Assembly: GCA_003565155.1 (NCBI GenBank)
Contig: PXDB01000041.1
Location: forward strand, 1 to 64,000
Reading direction: 5' to 3'
DNA: 64,000 nt
Origin: Nitriliruptoraceae bacterium
GTDB lineage: Bacteria; Actinomycetota; Nitriliruptoria; Nitriliruptorales; Nitriliruptoraceae
Shown here: positions 47,110 to 55,265 of the stretch, in pieces
How the letters are laid out: every line of letters begins with the position of its first letter
How positions within the stretch are numbered: the first letter of the stretch is position 1
The notes under the pieces: generated by a model
What the model was told of the DNA's origin: nothing
The model's input: the letters and a program-made list of their open reading frames with translations, nothing else
The model's database searches: none
Made by a program: the position numbers and the translations under genes

Positions 47110-47439
47110 ATGAGCGAGGAGACGGCGACGACCGACCCCGTGCTGCGGCTCGCGGAACGGGCGTTCGGCCCGGTGGTGGAGCATGACGGCGTCGTCCTCG
47201 TCCCCGTCGCCAGCGTGAGCGGTGGCGGGGGCGGTGGCTCAGGCCACGATGAGGACGGCGCCACGGGGCAGGGCGCCGGCTGGGGCGGCACGGCCCGGCC
47301 CGTCGGTGCGTACATCCTCGAGGGCGGGACGGTGCGCTACGAGCCGGCGGTGGACCTGGTCAGGATGGTCCTCGCCGCACAGGCCGTGGCGCTCGCGGCG
47401 TTGCTGGTCGTGCGTCGCTGGATCAGAGCCAGGCGCTGA
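47110..47439 (+). CDS. GerW/YtfJ-like protein
   Basis: 109-aa protein of the GerW (YtfJ) type. AERAFGPVVEHDGVVLVPVASVS is followed by a Gly-rich stretch, then ARPVGAYILEGGTVRYEPAVD and a C-terminal membrane helix (VLAAQAVALAALLVVRRWI). In Bacillus the family is sporulation-linked; actinobacterial members have no known role. ATG 47110 has AGGAGG 5 nt upstream; an upstream GTG at 47038 overlaps the acyl-CoA dehydrogenase stop. Its 3' end overlaps the convergent TIGR03089 gene by 17 bp. Confidence 0.78.
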   Translation: MSEETATTDPVLRLAERAFGPVVEHDGVVLVPVASVSGGGGGGSGHDEDGATGQGAGWGGTARPVGAYILEGGTVRYEPAVDLVRMVLAAQAVALAALLVVRRWIRARR

Positions 47440-48157
47440 CCCGTTCCGGGTCGGCGGCTGCACGGCCGACACCGCGCAGCACCACCGTCGGGGCGCCGGT
47501 GAGGAGCGGCCGTAGGGTCGTGGCGAGCAGCGCGGTGACGGGGTCGCTGACCCCCACCTCGACGCCGGCCGTGCCGGTGCCGAGCTCGCGGGTCGCGGCG
47601 AGCAGGTCCGCCTGGGTCCGCACGTCCGCGACCGCGAGCGCAGGCAGTTCCGCCGTGGCCTGGGCCACCGGGGGGTGATCGGGGAGCGGTTGCGCCTCCC
47701 TGGTCCAGGCGGGCAGATCGGTGGGTCGCAGCGGCGTCCCATCGAGGCTGTCGCCCGTCACCAGGGTGGTATCCGGGTCGGGGGACGCGGCGACCGGGTG
47801 GTCGTGGCGGCCGCCACCCTCCACCTCGGCGTCGCCGTGGCGGATGGTGACCTCGCCGGGTTGGTCGAGATCCACGACCGCGCCGAGCCACCAGGCGGCG
47901 AGCGCCACGCTGGCGGTCGTCCAGCAGGGGGGCGCGAGCAGCCCCAGCCGGTGGCCGGCGCCCACCAGGTGATCGAGCTCAAGGAGATGGGCGCCCTTGG
48001 CCGCCCAGTTCGCCATCGAGGCGCCGCTCTGCTCGTACCGGGCACCCGGGTGGAGCACGGTGATCGCGGGTCGGTGCCCGAGCGCCGCCGCACCGGCACG
48101 GATGGCGTGGGCGATATCGCCTGGGTTCCCGATGTCGGCGGCACCGCCGAGTTGCAC
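47423..48157 (-). CDS. TIGR03089 family protein
   Basis: 244-aa actinobacterial protein of unknown function related to the N-terminal region of AMP-binding enzymes. Segments: PAITVLHPGARYEQSGASMANW, AAKGAHLLELDHLVGAGHRLG, PPCWTTASVALAAWWLGAVVDL and a C-terminal part ending in DPERVSAWL. In mycobacteria a member lies near LCP and rhamnosyltransferase genes, as here. GTG at 48157 with AGGAAGG 6 nt upstream; an upstream extension lacks homology. Divergent from the LytR_C gene. Confidence 0.82.
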   Translation of the reverse strand: MQLGGAADIGNPGDIAHAIRAGAAALGHRPAITVLHPGARYEQSGASMANWAAKGAHLLELDHLVGAGHRLGLLAPPCWTTASVALAAWWLGAVVDLDQPGEVTIRHGDAEVEGGGRHDHPVAASPDPDTTLVTGDSLDGTPLRPTDLPAWTREAQPLPDHPPVAQATAELPALAVADVRTQADLLAATRELGTGTAGVEVGVSDPVTALLATTLRPLLTGAPTVVLRGVGRAAADPERVSAWL

Positions 48158-48200
48158 CGTGGGCCTTCCTCGCACGCGTCGGATCGGACGCCCCCGATGG

Positions 48201-48206
48201 TACCGT
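48201..48206 (+). promoter_or_regulatory. candidate -10 box (TACCGT) for the cell-envelope operon
   Basis: TACCGT in GATGGTACCGTCGGG, 81 nt upstream of the LytR_C gene. It would drive the LytR_C-LCP-GT2-nucleotidyltransferase series. Confidence 0.35.
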
Positions 48207-48287
48207 CGGGTGACGTCCGACCCGGGTCGGCTCGCCTTCCGCAGGTGCGCTGGAGGCCGCACCCGGCTGCTCGCGAGGTCCGCATCC

Positions 48288-49538
48288 GTGTCCGGTTCCC
48301 TGACCTTCTCCGAGACCCGGCGCCCCCGCGGGGCCCGGGTCGCCCGCGGCGTGGGCGTCGCCGCGGCGGTGGTGCTCGCGCTGCTGCTCGTCTGGGGCCT
48401 GGTGGTCGGTGGCCTCTGGAGCTACGCGTGGGTGCGCCTGGGGGGCGAGGACATCCCTGCGCTGCGCGATGACGGCCTCGTCGGTCTCGGGAGTGAGGAT
48501 GGACCCCACGCGCCCGACGGCGCGACCACCGTGCTGGTGGCGCTGACCGACAGCGTCGACCCCACGATCCCACGGCCGCCACGACTGGAGGCGCCCCTGG
48601 TCCTCCTGCAGGTGGGTGGCCCCAGGGAACGGCCTGCGGCGCTCCTGCTCCCCGAGGACGTCCCGGTCGCGGAGGACCGCACCTTCGCTGACGTGCAGGC
48701 GGAGGACGGGACCGACCCCCTGGTTCGCGCCGTGGTGGACTACACCGACGTGGCCGTGGACCACGTCGTCAGCCTGTCCATCGACGCGCTCCCCCAGCTG
48801 GTGGACGCTGTCGGGCCCGTGGAGGTGTGCCGCCGAGACGGCTGCACCACCCCCGTCGGTGACGAGGTCCGCACCCATCTGCTGCGCAGCGACGGTGAGG
48901 AGCAGGCCCTCTACAGCGCCGATGTGCTGCGGTCGCTCGCCGCGGAGCTGGACACCCGTTGGGCGGTGACCTCGCCACGGCAGGCGCGCCGTGTCGTGGA
49001 CGTCGTGGCCGAGGAGGTGGTCACCGACGCGAGCCTGCGTGGAACCGGGCTCCTCCGGCTGGCGGGCGCGCTGGCGGTGCCGCCTCGCCTGGAGGTGGAC
49101 ACCCTCCCGGTGCTCACGCATCCGGGCTCCGGGGAGGTCGTCACCCCGCCGGAGACCGTGATGGTCCGCCTGGAGCACCTGCGCGACGGGAGCCCGCTGA
49201 CCGCCGAAGGGGGCACCACGGAGCAGCTCGAGGATGCCCTCCTCGACGGCATCGAGGTGGTGGTCCTCAACGGTGCCGGCGTCGATGGGCTGGCTGGCCG
49301 GGTCCAGGTGGAACTGGAAGCCGCCGGCTTCGTGGTCATCGACACGGGGAACGAGCCGACCTTCGACCGCCAACGCACCGTGGTGTCCTTCGAGGAGGAC
49401 AGCGAGGCGGCGTCCTTCGCGGCGGTCCGCATCAGCGAGGCGCTCGGCGGGGTGGAGCTTCAGGGCTCCGGACAGCGGCCGACCTTCGAGGGCGAGGAGG
49501 TCGACGTGCTGGTGCGTGCTGGAGAAGACCTGTCGTGA
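48288..49538 (+). CDS. LytR_C-domain membrane-anchored protein with degenerate LCP region
   Basis: 416 aa. A basic N-terminus and one membrane helix (about 25-48, VAAAVVLALLLVWGLVVGGL) anchor an extracellular part. Residues about 70-270 resemble an LCP domain but lack clear catalytic Arg motifs. Residues about 310-410 are a LytR_C domain (EVVVLNGAGVDGLAGRVQVE, then LEAAGFVVIDTG). It probably assists attachment of a polysaccharide to peptidoglycan as partner of the intact LCP enzyme encoded next. GTG start with GAGG 9 nt upstream. Its stop overlaps the next start as GTGA. Confidence 0.78.
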   Translation: MSGSLTFSETRRPRGARVARGVGVAAAVVLALLLVWGLVVGGLWSYAWVRLGGEDIPALRDDGLVGLGSEDGPHAPDGATTVLVALTDSVDPTIPRPPRLEAPLVLLQVGGPRERPAALLLPEDVPVAEDRTFADVQAEDGTDPLVRAVVDYTDVAVDHVVSLSIDALPQLVDAVGPVEVCRRDGCTTPVGDEVRTHLLRSDGEEQALYSADVLRSLAAELDTRWAVTSPRQARRVVDVVAEEVVTDASLRGTGLLRLAGALAVPPRLEVDTLPVLTHPGSGEVVTPPETVMVRLEHLRDGSPLTAEGGTTEQLEDALLDGIEVVVLNGAGVDGLAGRVQVELEAAGFVVIDTGNEPTFDRQRTVVSFEEDSEAASFAAVRISEALGGVELQGSGQRPTFEGEEVDVLVRAGEDLS

Positions 49539-50842
49539 GCGGTGCGGAACCCGGTCCCTGGGGGCCGTCCGTGGCAGCAGGACGTCGGTACAGACGTCTT
49601 CGTCGGCTGGCCTGGCTGCTCGGCGTCGGTGGCCTGCTGGCCGTACCGGTCGTGGTCGTCACCACCCAACTGGTGGTGCAGCAGGCCGAGGCGAACCTGA
49701 CGCGGGTGTCGGTGCCTGAGCTCGAGGAGACGGTCGAGCGGACCGATGCCCGGTCCTTCCTGCTGGTCGGCTCCGACGCTCGCGACGGCGTCGACGAGGA
49801 ACAGCGCGACGCGCTGCCCCTCGGGGACTTCGACGGGCAGCACAGCGACGTGGTGATGTACCTGTCGATCAGCGCGGACCGCGAGCAGGTCTCCCTGGTC
49901 AGCTTCCCCCGCGACCTGCTGGTGGAGCTGGACGGTCGTGACGAGAAGCTGACCGACACCTTCGCCGGGGGGCCGGACCCGCTCGTCCGCGCGATCCGGG
50001 AGAACTTCGGCCTCCCGGTGCAGCACTACGCGGAGGTCACCATCGGTGGCTTCATCGAGGTGGTGGACACCCTCGGCAGCGTGGAGATCTGCCTGGACGA
50101 GCCGCTGCGCGACTGGCGCGCCGGGGCGGACTTCGACGTCGGTTGCCACGACATGGGCCCCTCCGAGGCGCTCAGCTACGTGCGCTCCCGTCAAGGCGCG
50201 CGCGCCGACCTCGAACGCATCGACCGGCAGCAGACCTTCGTGCGCGCGGTGCTCGGCGACCTCACCGCGACACGGACGCTGGCCAACCCGCGCCGGGTCT
50301 ACCGTCTCACCGAGGACGTGGCCGCCGCGGTCACCACCGACGACCAGCTCACGACCCGGCAGATGCTGGGCCTGGCGGACGAGCTCCGCAGCGTGGTGCA
50401 CGCCGGCATGCCGATGACCGCCGTCCCCGTGTACCCGCAGCGGATCGGCAACCTCGACTACCTCATCCCCTACGGCCCCGGGGCGCGGTCACTGTTCGAC
50501 GAGCTCCAGGCCGGACGTGCCCTGGCTGCCCGCGGGGATCGGGACCAGCGCGATGAGACGGTGGTGGCCGTGGTCTCCGGTGGTCGGGCGGGTGGCGCCG
50601 GGGTGGTGGACGCGACCCTGCGGTTCACCGGCTTCCAGACCCGGGTGCAGGGAGCTGGCGACGCCGCCCTGGACGCCGGGCAGCGCACCACGGTCTACGT
50701 CCTTGAGGGTGAGGAGCAGCGCGCCGGCTGGGTCGCGGCGACCCTCGGTGCGCTCCAGCGGGAGCTGCCCGAGGGTGTGAGCGCCCCCGAGGGGGTCCAC
50801 GTCCTGGTGGCCGTGGGGGACGACGCCACCGACCCCGCGTGA
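49535..50842 (+). CDS. LCP (LytR-CpsA-Psr) family cell-wall polymer ligase
   Basis: 435-aa type II membrane protein with a helix at about 27-48. The LCP domain transfers lipid-linked glycopolymers to peptidoglycan. Catalytic features are present: FLLVGSDAR, SDVVMYLSISADREQVSLVS, FPRDLLVELDG (first Arg) and YVRSRQGARADLERIDRQQ (second Arg cluster). In mycobacteria LCP enzymes attach arabinogalactan; the polymer here is unknown. GTG at 49535 overlaps the upstream stop, and its own stop overlaps the GT2 gene, both as GTGA. Confidence 0.9.
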   Translation: MSGAEPGPWGPSVAAGRRYRRLRRLAWLLGVGGLLAVPVVVVTTQLVVQQAEANLTRVSVPELEETVERTDARSFLLVGSDARDGVDEEQRDALPLGDFDGQHSDVVMYLSISADREQVSLVSFPRDLLVELDGRDEKLTDTFAGGPDPLVRAIRENFGLPVQHYAEVTIGGFIEVVDTLGSVEICLDEPLRDWRAGADFDVGCHDMGPSEALSYVRSRQGARADLERIDRQQTFVRAVLGDLTATRTLANPRRVYRLTEDVAAAVTTDDQLTTRQMLGLADELRSVVHAGMPMTAVPVYPQRIGNLDYLIPYGPGARSLFDELQAGRALAARGDRDQRDETVVAVVSGGRAGGAGVVDATLRFTGFQTRVQGAGDAALDAGQRTTVYVLEGEEQRAGWVAATLGALQRELPEGVSAPEGVHVLVAVGDDATDPA

Positions 50843-51756
50843 GCGAGACCTCGCCGGCAGTCGCGGTGGTCCTGGTCAGCCATGACACCTGTGACCAGGT
50901 GCTGGGCGCCGTGGCCTCCCTCGGCCCGGCAGCCGGCAGCGACGTCGAGGTGGTGGTGGTCGACACCGGGTCCCGGGACGGGACCGTGGCCACCGTGGGC
51001 CGTGTCCACCCGGAGGTGCGGGTCCTGTCGCTGGTCAACACCGGCTTCGCCCGTGCAGCCAACGCCGGTACGCGCCTCACCCGGGCGTCCGTCGTGGTGG
51101 TGGCCAACGCGGACGTGCGCTTCGAGACCGGTGCCCTGTCAGCCCTCGTCCGGGCCCTCGATGCCGATACGGGGCTGGGGGCGGTGGGACCACAGGTCCG
51201 CTACCCCGACGGCACGCTCCAGGCCTCCGCGCGCCGCCGACCGGACATCACGACCGCGGTGCTGCACGCCCTCCTCGGGCACGTGTGGTCCGCGAACCCC
51301 TGGACCCGTCGCTACCACGCCCGCGACCTCGATCCGGAGGTGCCGAGGGAGGTCGACTGGCTGTCAGGCTGCGTCATGGCCCTGCGACGTACCGCGGTCG
51401 AGGAGGTCGGCGGGTTCGACCCCGGCTACTTCCTCTACGTCGAGGACGTCGACCTCGCCGAGCGGCTCCGTGCGGCCGGGTGGCGTCTGGGCTACGCGCC
51501 GCGCGCCCGGGTCCGCCACCTCGTCGGTGCGTCCACCTCCCGGGCACGCTGGAGGGCGCTCGGGCATCATGCGAGGAGCCTCGACCGCTACCTGGCCACC
51601 CGGCTGACCGGCGCCGGCCGGCTCCTGCGTCCCCTCCTGCCCGTCGCGGTGGGGGCCTGGGCCGTGGTGACGGGGGTGGTGCAGGGGCTGTCCCGTGGAC
51701 GCAGCACCACGGGGGAACGGGCAGAGCGAGGAGCAGACCGTGACGACCGTACGTGA
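50839..51756 (+). CDS. GT2 glycosyltransferase (WbbL/rhamnosyltransferase-like)
   Basis: 305-aa GT-A glycosyltransferase. VAVVLVSHDTCDQVL begins the fold, VVVVDTGSRDGT and GFARAANAGTRL follow, and the metal-binding motif is NADVRF. VDWLSGCVMALRRTA and the acidic FLYVEDVDLAERLRAAGW are typical of WbbL-like rhamnosyltransferases. The C-terminal part has a possible membrane-associated helix. It is coupled to the LCP gene (GTGA) and overlaps the nucleotidyltransferase gene by 17 bp, so it probably builds the linker or repeat of an envelope polysaccharide. Confidence 0.87.
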   Translation: MSETSPAVAVVLVSHDTCDQVLGAVASLGPAAGSDVEVVVVDTGSRDGTVATVGRVHPEVRVLSLVNTGFARAANAGTRLTRASVVVVANADVRFETGALSALVRALDADTGLGAVGPQVRYPDGTLQASARRRPDITTAVLHALLGHVWSANPWTRRYHARDLDPEVPREVDWLSGCVMALRRTAVEEVGGFDPGYFLYVEDVDLAERLRAAGWRLGYAPRARVRHLVGASTSRARWRALGHHARSLDRYLATRLTGAGRLLRPLLPVAVGAWAVVTGVVQGLSRGRSTTGERAERGADRDDRT

Positions 51757-52894
51757 GGCGATGATCGTGGCGGGCGGCGCCGGGACGCGGCTACGGCCGT
51801 TGACCGACACCACCCCGAAGCCGCTCCTGCCCTTCTGCGGCGAGCCGTTCCTGGCCTCGGTGCTGCGGCGCCTCGCCGCCGCCGGTGTCGAGCGGGTCTG
51901 GCTGGTCGTCGGGCCCGACCCCACGCCCTTCCGGGTGCTCGATCCGGTGGCCGAGGAGCTCTCACTGCAGCTGCAGGCGGTCCCCGAACCGTCCCCCCTG
52001 GACACCGCCGGCGGGGTCCGGTCGGCCATCGCCGCCTGTGAGGGCAGCGTTCTGGTCCTCAACGGCGACGTGCTCACCGATCTGGATCTCGCGCTCGTCG
52101 CGCGTCGCCACCTCGAGGAGCGTGCGGACGCGACGCTGGTGCTGACCCGGGTGGAGGACACCGCCGCCTACGGCGTGTGCGTGCTCGAGGGCACGCGCAT
52201 CACCGGCTTCGTCGAGAAGCCGCCCCCGGGAACGCTCCCCGGTCAGGACACGATCAACGCCGGCACCTACGTGCTGTCCCCGGGCGTGCTGGACCGGTTC
52301 CCCCTCGGCCGGCTGTCCTTCGAGCGGGAGGTCTTCCCCGGTCTGGTCGAGGACGGTGCGTACCTGCAGGGCCTGGTCAGCGACGCGGTGTGGGCCGATC
52401 TGGGCACGCCGGACCGCTACCTGGCAGGGCACCGGATGGCGTTGCGGGGCGAGCTGGACTGGCCCGTGCGGCTCGGTGCCGAGGCCGATGCGCGCGGGGT
52501 GCGTCGCGGTGTCGGTGTGCAGGTCGACGCGAGTGCCGAGGTGGTCGGACCCGCCCTGCTCGCCGACCACGTGGTCGTGGAGGCCGGCGCGCGCGTGGGA
52601 CCGGACGTCGTCCTCGGTGCCGGGACCAGGGTCGCCGAGGGCGCGCACGTGCAGGATGCCGTGCTCGGTGACGGCGCGGTCGTGGAGGCGGGCGCGCGGG
52701 TCCGTGCCTGTGCGACGGGCACCGGCGCGCGCGTCGTCGGCGGTGGGGTGGTGGAGGGGCCGTTGCTGGTCGGGGACGGGGACGTCGTCGGCGGTGGCGA
52801 CGCCGCGGGTGGCGGTGGCAACGGCGCGGGCGGTGGCAAGGACCCGGGCGGTGGTAACTCCGCGGGCGGCGCAGCAGGCCGGGGAGCGCTGTGA
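51740..52894 (+). CDS. NDP-sugar pyrophosphorylase (ManB/GlmU-N-like nucleotidyltransferase)
   Basis: 384-aa sugar-1-phosphate nucleotidyltransferase, possibly forming GDP-mannose or another NDP-sugar for this cluster. The N-terminal loop is VAGGAGTRLRPLTDTTPKP; VLNGDVLTDLDL holds the metal Asp, and VEKPPPG and INAGTYVLSPGVL are family blocks. Residues about 240-345 are hexapeptide (left-handed helix) repeats. The last 40 residues are an unusual Gly/Asn/Asp-rich tail with GGGN/GGGK-type repeats, absent from the family. GTG 51740 with GAGGAG 7 nt upstream; sugar specificity unresolved. Confidence 0.85.
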   Translation: MTTVREAMIVAGGAGTRLRPLTDTTPKPLLPFCGEPFLASVLRRLAAAGVERVWLVVGPDPTPFRVLDPVAEELSLQLQAVPEPSPLDTAGGVRSAIAACEGSVLVLNGDVLTDLDLALVARRHLEERADATLVLTRVEDTAAYGVCVLEGTRITGFVEKPPPGTLPGQDTINAGTYVLSPGVLDRFPLGRLSFEREVFPGLVEDGAYLQGLVSDAVWADLGTPDRYLAGHRMALRGELDWPVRLGAEADARGVRRGVGVQVDASAEVVGPALLADHVVVEAGARVGPDVVLGAGTRVAEGAHVQDAVLGDGAVVEAGARVRACATGTGARVVGGGVVEGPLLVGDGDVVGGGDAAGGGGNGAGGGKDPGGGNSAGGAAGRGAL

Positions 52895-52994
52895 GCCACG
52901 GTCTGGAACTGTCCGCACGCCCCACCGTGTCCGCCACTGCGCTGTGCTACAACCTCGGAGTCCCTCCCCGGGCCACGCGGAGGGTGGGACGCGT

Positions 52995-53948
52995 GTGTCC
53001 GACGTGGCGGCATCGGTCGGGGGTTGGGACGTGACGACCCGAGCGGGTGGCGTGGACGCCGAGCCTGTGCCCGGTGCGTCCCTGCGCGCGACGCGACGGG
53101 CGTCGACCAAGCTGGTCGAGCTGTGGCGTGCGCGCGAGCTGCTGACGCAGCTGGTCCGCAAGGAGTTGAAGGTCCGCTACCGCAACTCCGCGCTCGGGTT
53201 CCTGTGGTCCATGCTCACGCCGGTCCTGATGACCGCGGTGTTCAGCGTGGTGTTCACCCAGATCGTGCGCATCCCCGTGGACGACTTCCCGGTCTTCTTC
53301 ATCTCCGGCTACCTGGTGTGGCAGTTCCTGCAGAACTCCTGCCAGGGAGCGATCCACTCGATCGTGGGCAACGGTGAGCTGATCAAGAAGGTGTACTTCC
53401 CTCGGGAGGTCCTGCCGCTGTCGCACGTCTTCTCGCAGCTGATCCACCTGCTGCTCGCCCTGCTGGTACTCAGCCCGTACCTGATCTACAGCCGCGGTGT
53501 CGGGGTCCTGCTCCACCTCCCGACGACCTTGCTCGCCATCGCCCTGCTCACGGTGTTCACCTCCGGTATCGCCATGTGGTTCGCCGGGGTCAACGTGGCC
53601 TTCCGCGACCTGCAGGAGCTGTTCGTGGTGATCTTCCAGGTGTGGTTCTACGCCACGCCGGTGCTCTACCCCCTCGCGCTGGTCTCCGCACAGATGGGGG
53701 AGCGTTTCGCCTGGATCGCACAGCTCATCGCCATCAACCCGGCGACCTGGTTCGTGGAGCTGGCCCGGATGGGCCTGTACGGCTCCGTGACGGCTGCGGA
53801 CGACACCGTGGCGCTGCTGGTGGACGGGCCGCCGGGCTGGCCCGCGATCGGGTCTGTGCTGATCGCGCTCGGTTGGGCCGTGGCCATGTTCCTCGCCGGC
53901 TACGCCGTGTTCCGGCGGCGGGCGCGCACCTTCGCCAAGGAGGTGTGA
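52995..53948 (+). CDS. wzm: ABC-2 polysaccharide exporter permease
   Basis: 317-aa membrane subunit of a Wzm/Wzt-type O-polysaccharide or teichoic-acid-like exporter. A cytoplasmic N-terminus precedes LRKELKVRYRNS-like residues (LVRKELKVRYRNSALGFLWS) and six helices, with FISGYLVWQFLQNSCQGAIH, KKVYFPREVLPLSHV and FYATPVLYPLALV typical of the family. GTG at 52995 (GGAGG upstream); a GTG at 53031 is possible. The ATPase gene follows 2 bp after the stop. It probably exports the lipid-linked polymer made by the neighbouring transferases. Confidence 0.9.
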   Translation: MSDVAASVGGWDVTTRAGGVDAEPVPGASLRATRRASTKLVELWRARELLTQLVRKELKVRYRNSALGFLWSMLTPVLMTAVFSVVFTQIVRIPVDDFPVFFISGYLVWQFLQNSCQGAIHSIVGNGELIKKVYFPREVLPLSHVFSQLIHLLLALLVLSPYLIYSRGVGVLLHLPTTLLAIALLTVFTSGIAMWFAGVNVAFRDLQELFVVIFQVWFYATPVLYPLALVSAQMGERFAWIAQLIAINPATWFVELARMGLYGSVTAADDTVALLVDGPPGWPAIGSVLIALGWAVAMFLAGYAVFRRRARTFAKEV

Positions 53949-53950
53949 CC

Positions 53951-55261
53951 ATGGAGCCGCGCCGCAGCATCGGGCAGCTGGCCGGGGCCACGCTGGACCC
54001 CACCCAGCCTGCGGTGGTCGTGGACCGTGTCACGGAGACCTTCCGGCTGTTCCACGAGCGCCCCTCGGGCCTCAAGGAGCGCCTCTACCGCGCTCGGCGC
54101 GCCTCCTACACCGACTTCAACGCCCTCGAGGACGTCAGCTTCACCATCGAGCATGGCGAGTCGGTCGCCGTCATCGGCCCCAACGGCTCGGGGAAGTCCA
54201 CCCTGCTCAAGCTGCTGGCACGGATCCTGCCGCCCGATGCGGGCACGGTGTTCATCAACGGGCGGGTCGCCTCGCTGCTGGAGCTCGGAGCGGGGTTCCA
54301 CGGGGACCTCACCGGACGGGAGAACATCCGGCTCAACGGCGCGATCCTGGGGCTCAGCGGCGCGGAGATCGCCGAACGGTTCGAGGAGATCGTCGAGTTC
54401 GCCGGCGTCGAGCACCTCCTCGACACCGCGGTCAGGACCTACTCCTCCGGACTGGAGGTCCGGCTCGGCTTCGCCGTCGCGGTGATGGTCGACCCGGACA
54501 TCCTGCTGGTCGACGAGGTCCTCGCGGTCGGCGATGCGGAGTTCCAGGAACGCTCCTTGGAGCGGATGCGGGCCTTCCGCGACGACGGCAAGACCTTCGT
54601 GCTGGTCAGCCACGACCTCGACGCCGTCCGCGAGATGTGCGACCGGGCGATCGTGCTCGACCGCGGGCGTGTGCTGTTCGACGGGCCCGTCACGGAGGGT
54701 GTCGAGCTCTACAAGCAGCGCGTGGTCTCCAGCGCGGCACCCCGTGTCGATCGTCGCCGTGGCGTACACCGGGTGGCCATCGACGACGTCCAGCTGCTCT
54801 GCAGCGACGGTGAGCTGGCCAGCGAGGTGTCGCCCTCGAGCCAGCTGGTCCTGCGGGTGCGGCTCCGGGCCCTGACCGAGGTGGAGGTGTGCTCCGTCGG
54901 CGTGGTCGTCTCCCGGGGAGACGGCACCCACCTCTACGAGCTCCACACCAGCTGGCAGGGCGTGGGTGTGGGCCCGCTGCACCCGAACCAGGAGGCCGTC
55001 GTCGAGGTGCGGTTCACGGCGCGGCTGCTCGCGGGGCACTACGCCATCGCCTGCTCCGTCACCGACGCGTCGGGGCGGGAGACCTGGGCGGTGGTGGCCG
55101 ACGCGGCCCGCTTCGCCGTCCGGCCCGCGCCAGGTGGAGCGGGACTGGTCGATCTGTCCGCCTCCGCGGTGGTCGCCGACGGTCCCGTGCGCCGCACCGG
55201 GGACACCAAGGCAGCGCCCATCCCGCTGCCCCGCCTCCAGCGGCGCCAGGCCCAGGGCTGA
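53951..55261 (+). CDS. wzt: polysaccharide exporter ATPase with C-terminal Wzt-type domain
   Basis: 436-aa ATPase. Walker A is GPNGSGKST, the signature reads YSSGLEVRLGFA (usual in Wzt/TagH proteins in place of LSGGQ), Walker B is DILLVDEVLAVGD and the switch His is in LVSHDLDA. Residues about 265-436 form a beta-rich C-terminal domain like the Wzt carbohydrate-binding domain, which recognises the modified polymer end. That suggests chain-terminated export. AAGGAGG lies 7 nt before the ATG. Two bp separate it from wzm. Confidence 0.92.
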   Translation: MEPRRSIGQLAGATLDPTQPAVVVDRVTETFRLFHERPSGLKERLYRARRASYTDFNALEDVSFTIEHGESVAVIGPNGSGKSTLLKLLARILPPDAGTVFINGRVASLLELGAGFHGDLTGRENIRLNGAILGLSGAEIAERFEEIVEFAGVEHLLDTAVRTYSSGLEVRLGFAVAVMVDPDILLVDEVLAVGDAEFQERSLERMRAFRDDGKTFVLVSHDLDAVREMCDRAIVLDRGRVLFDGPVTEGVELYKQRVVSSAAPRVDRRRGVHRVAIDDVQLLCSDGELASEVSPSSQLVLRVRLRALTEVEVCSVGVVVSRGDGTHLYELHTSWQGVGVGPLHPNQEAVVEVRFTARLLAGHYAIACSVTDASGRETWAVVADAARFAVRPAPGGAGLVDLSASAVVADGPVRRTGDTKAAPIPLPRLQRRQAQG

Positions 55262-55265
55262 ACCC

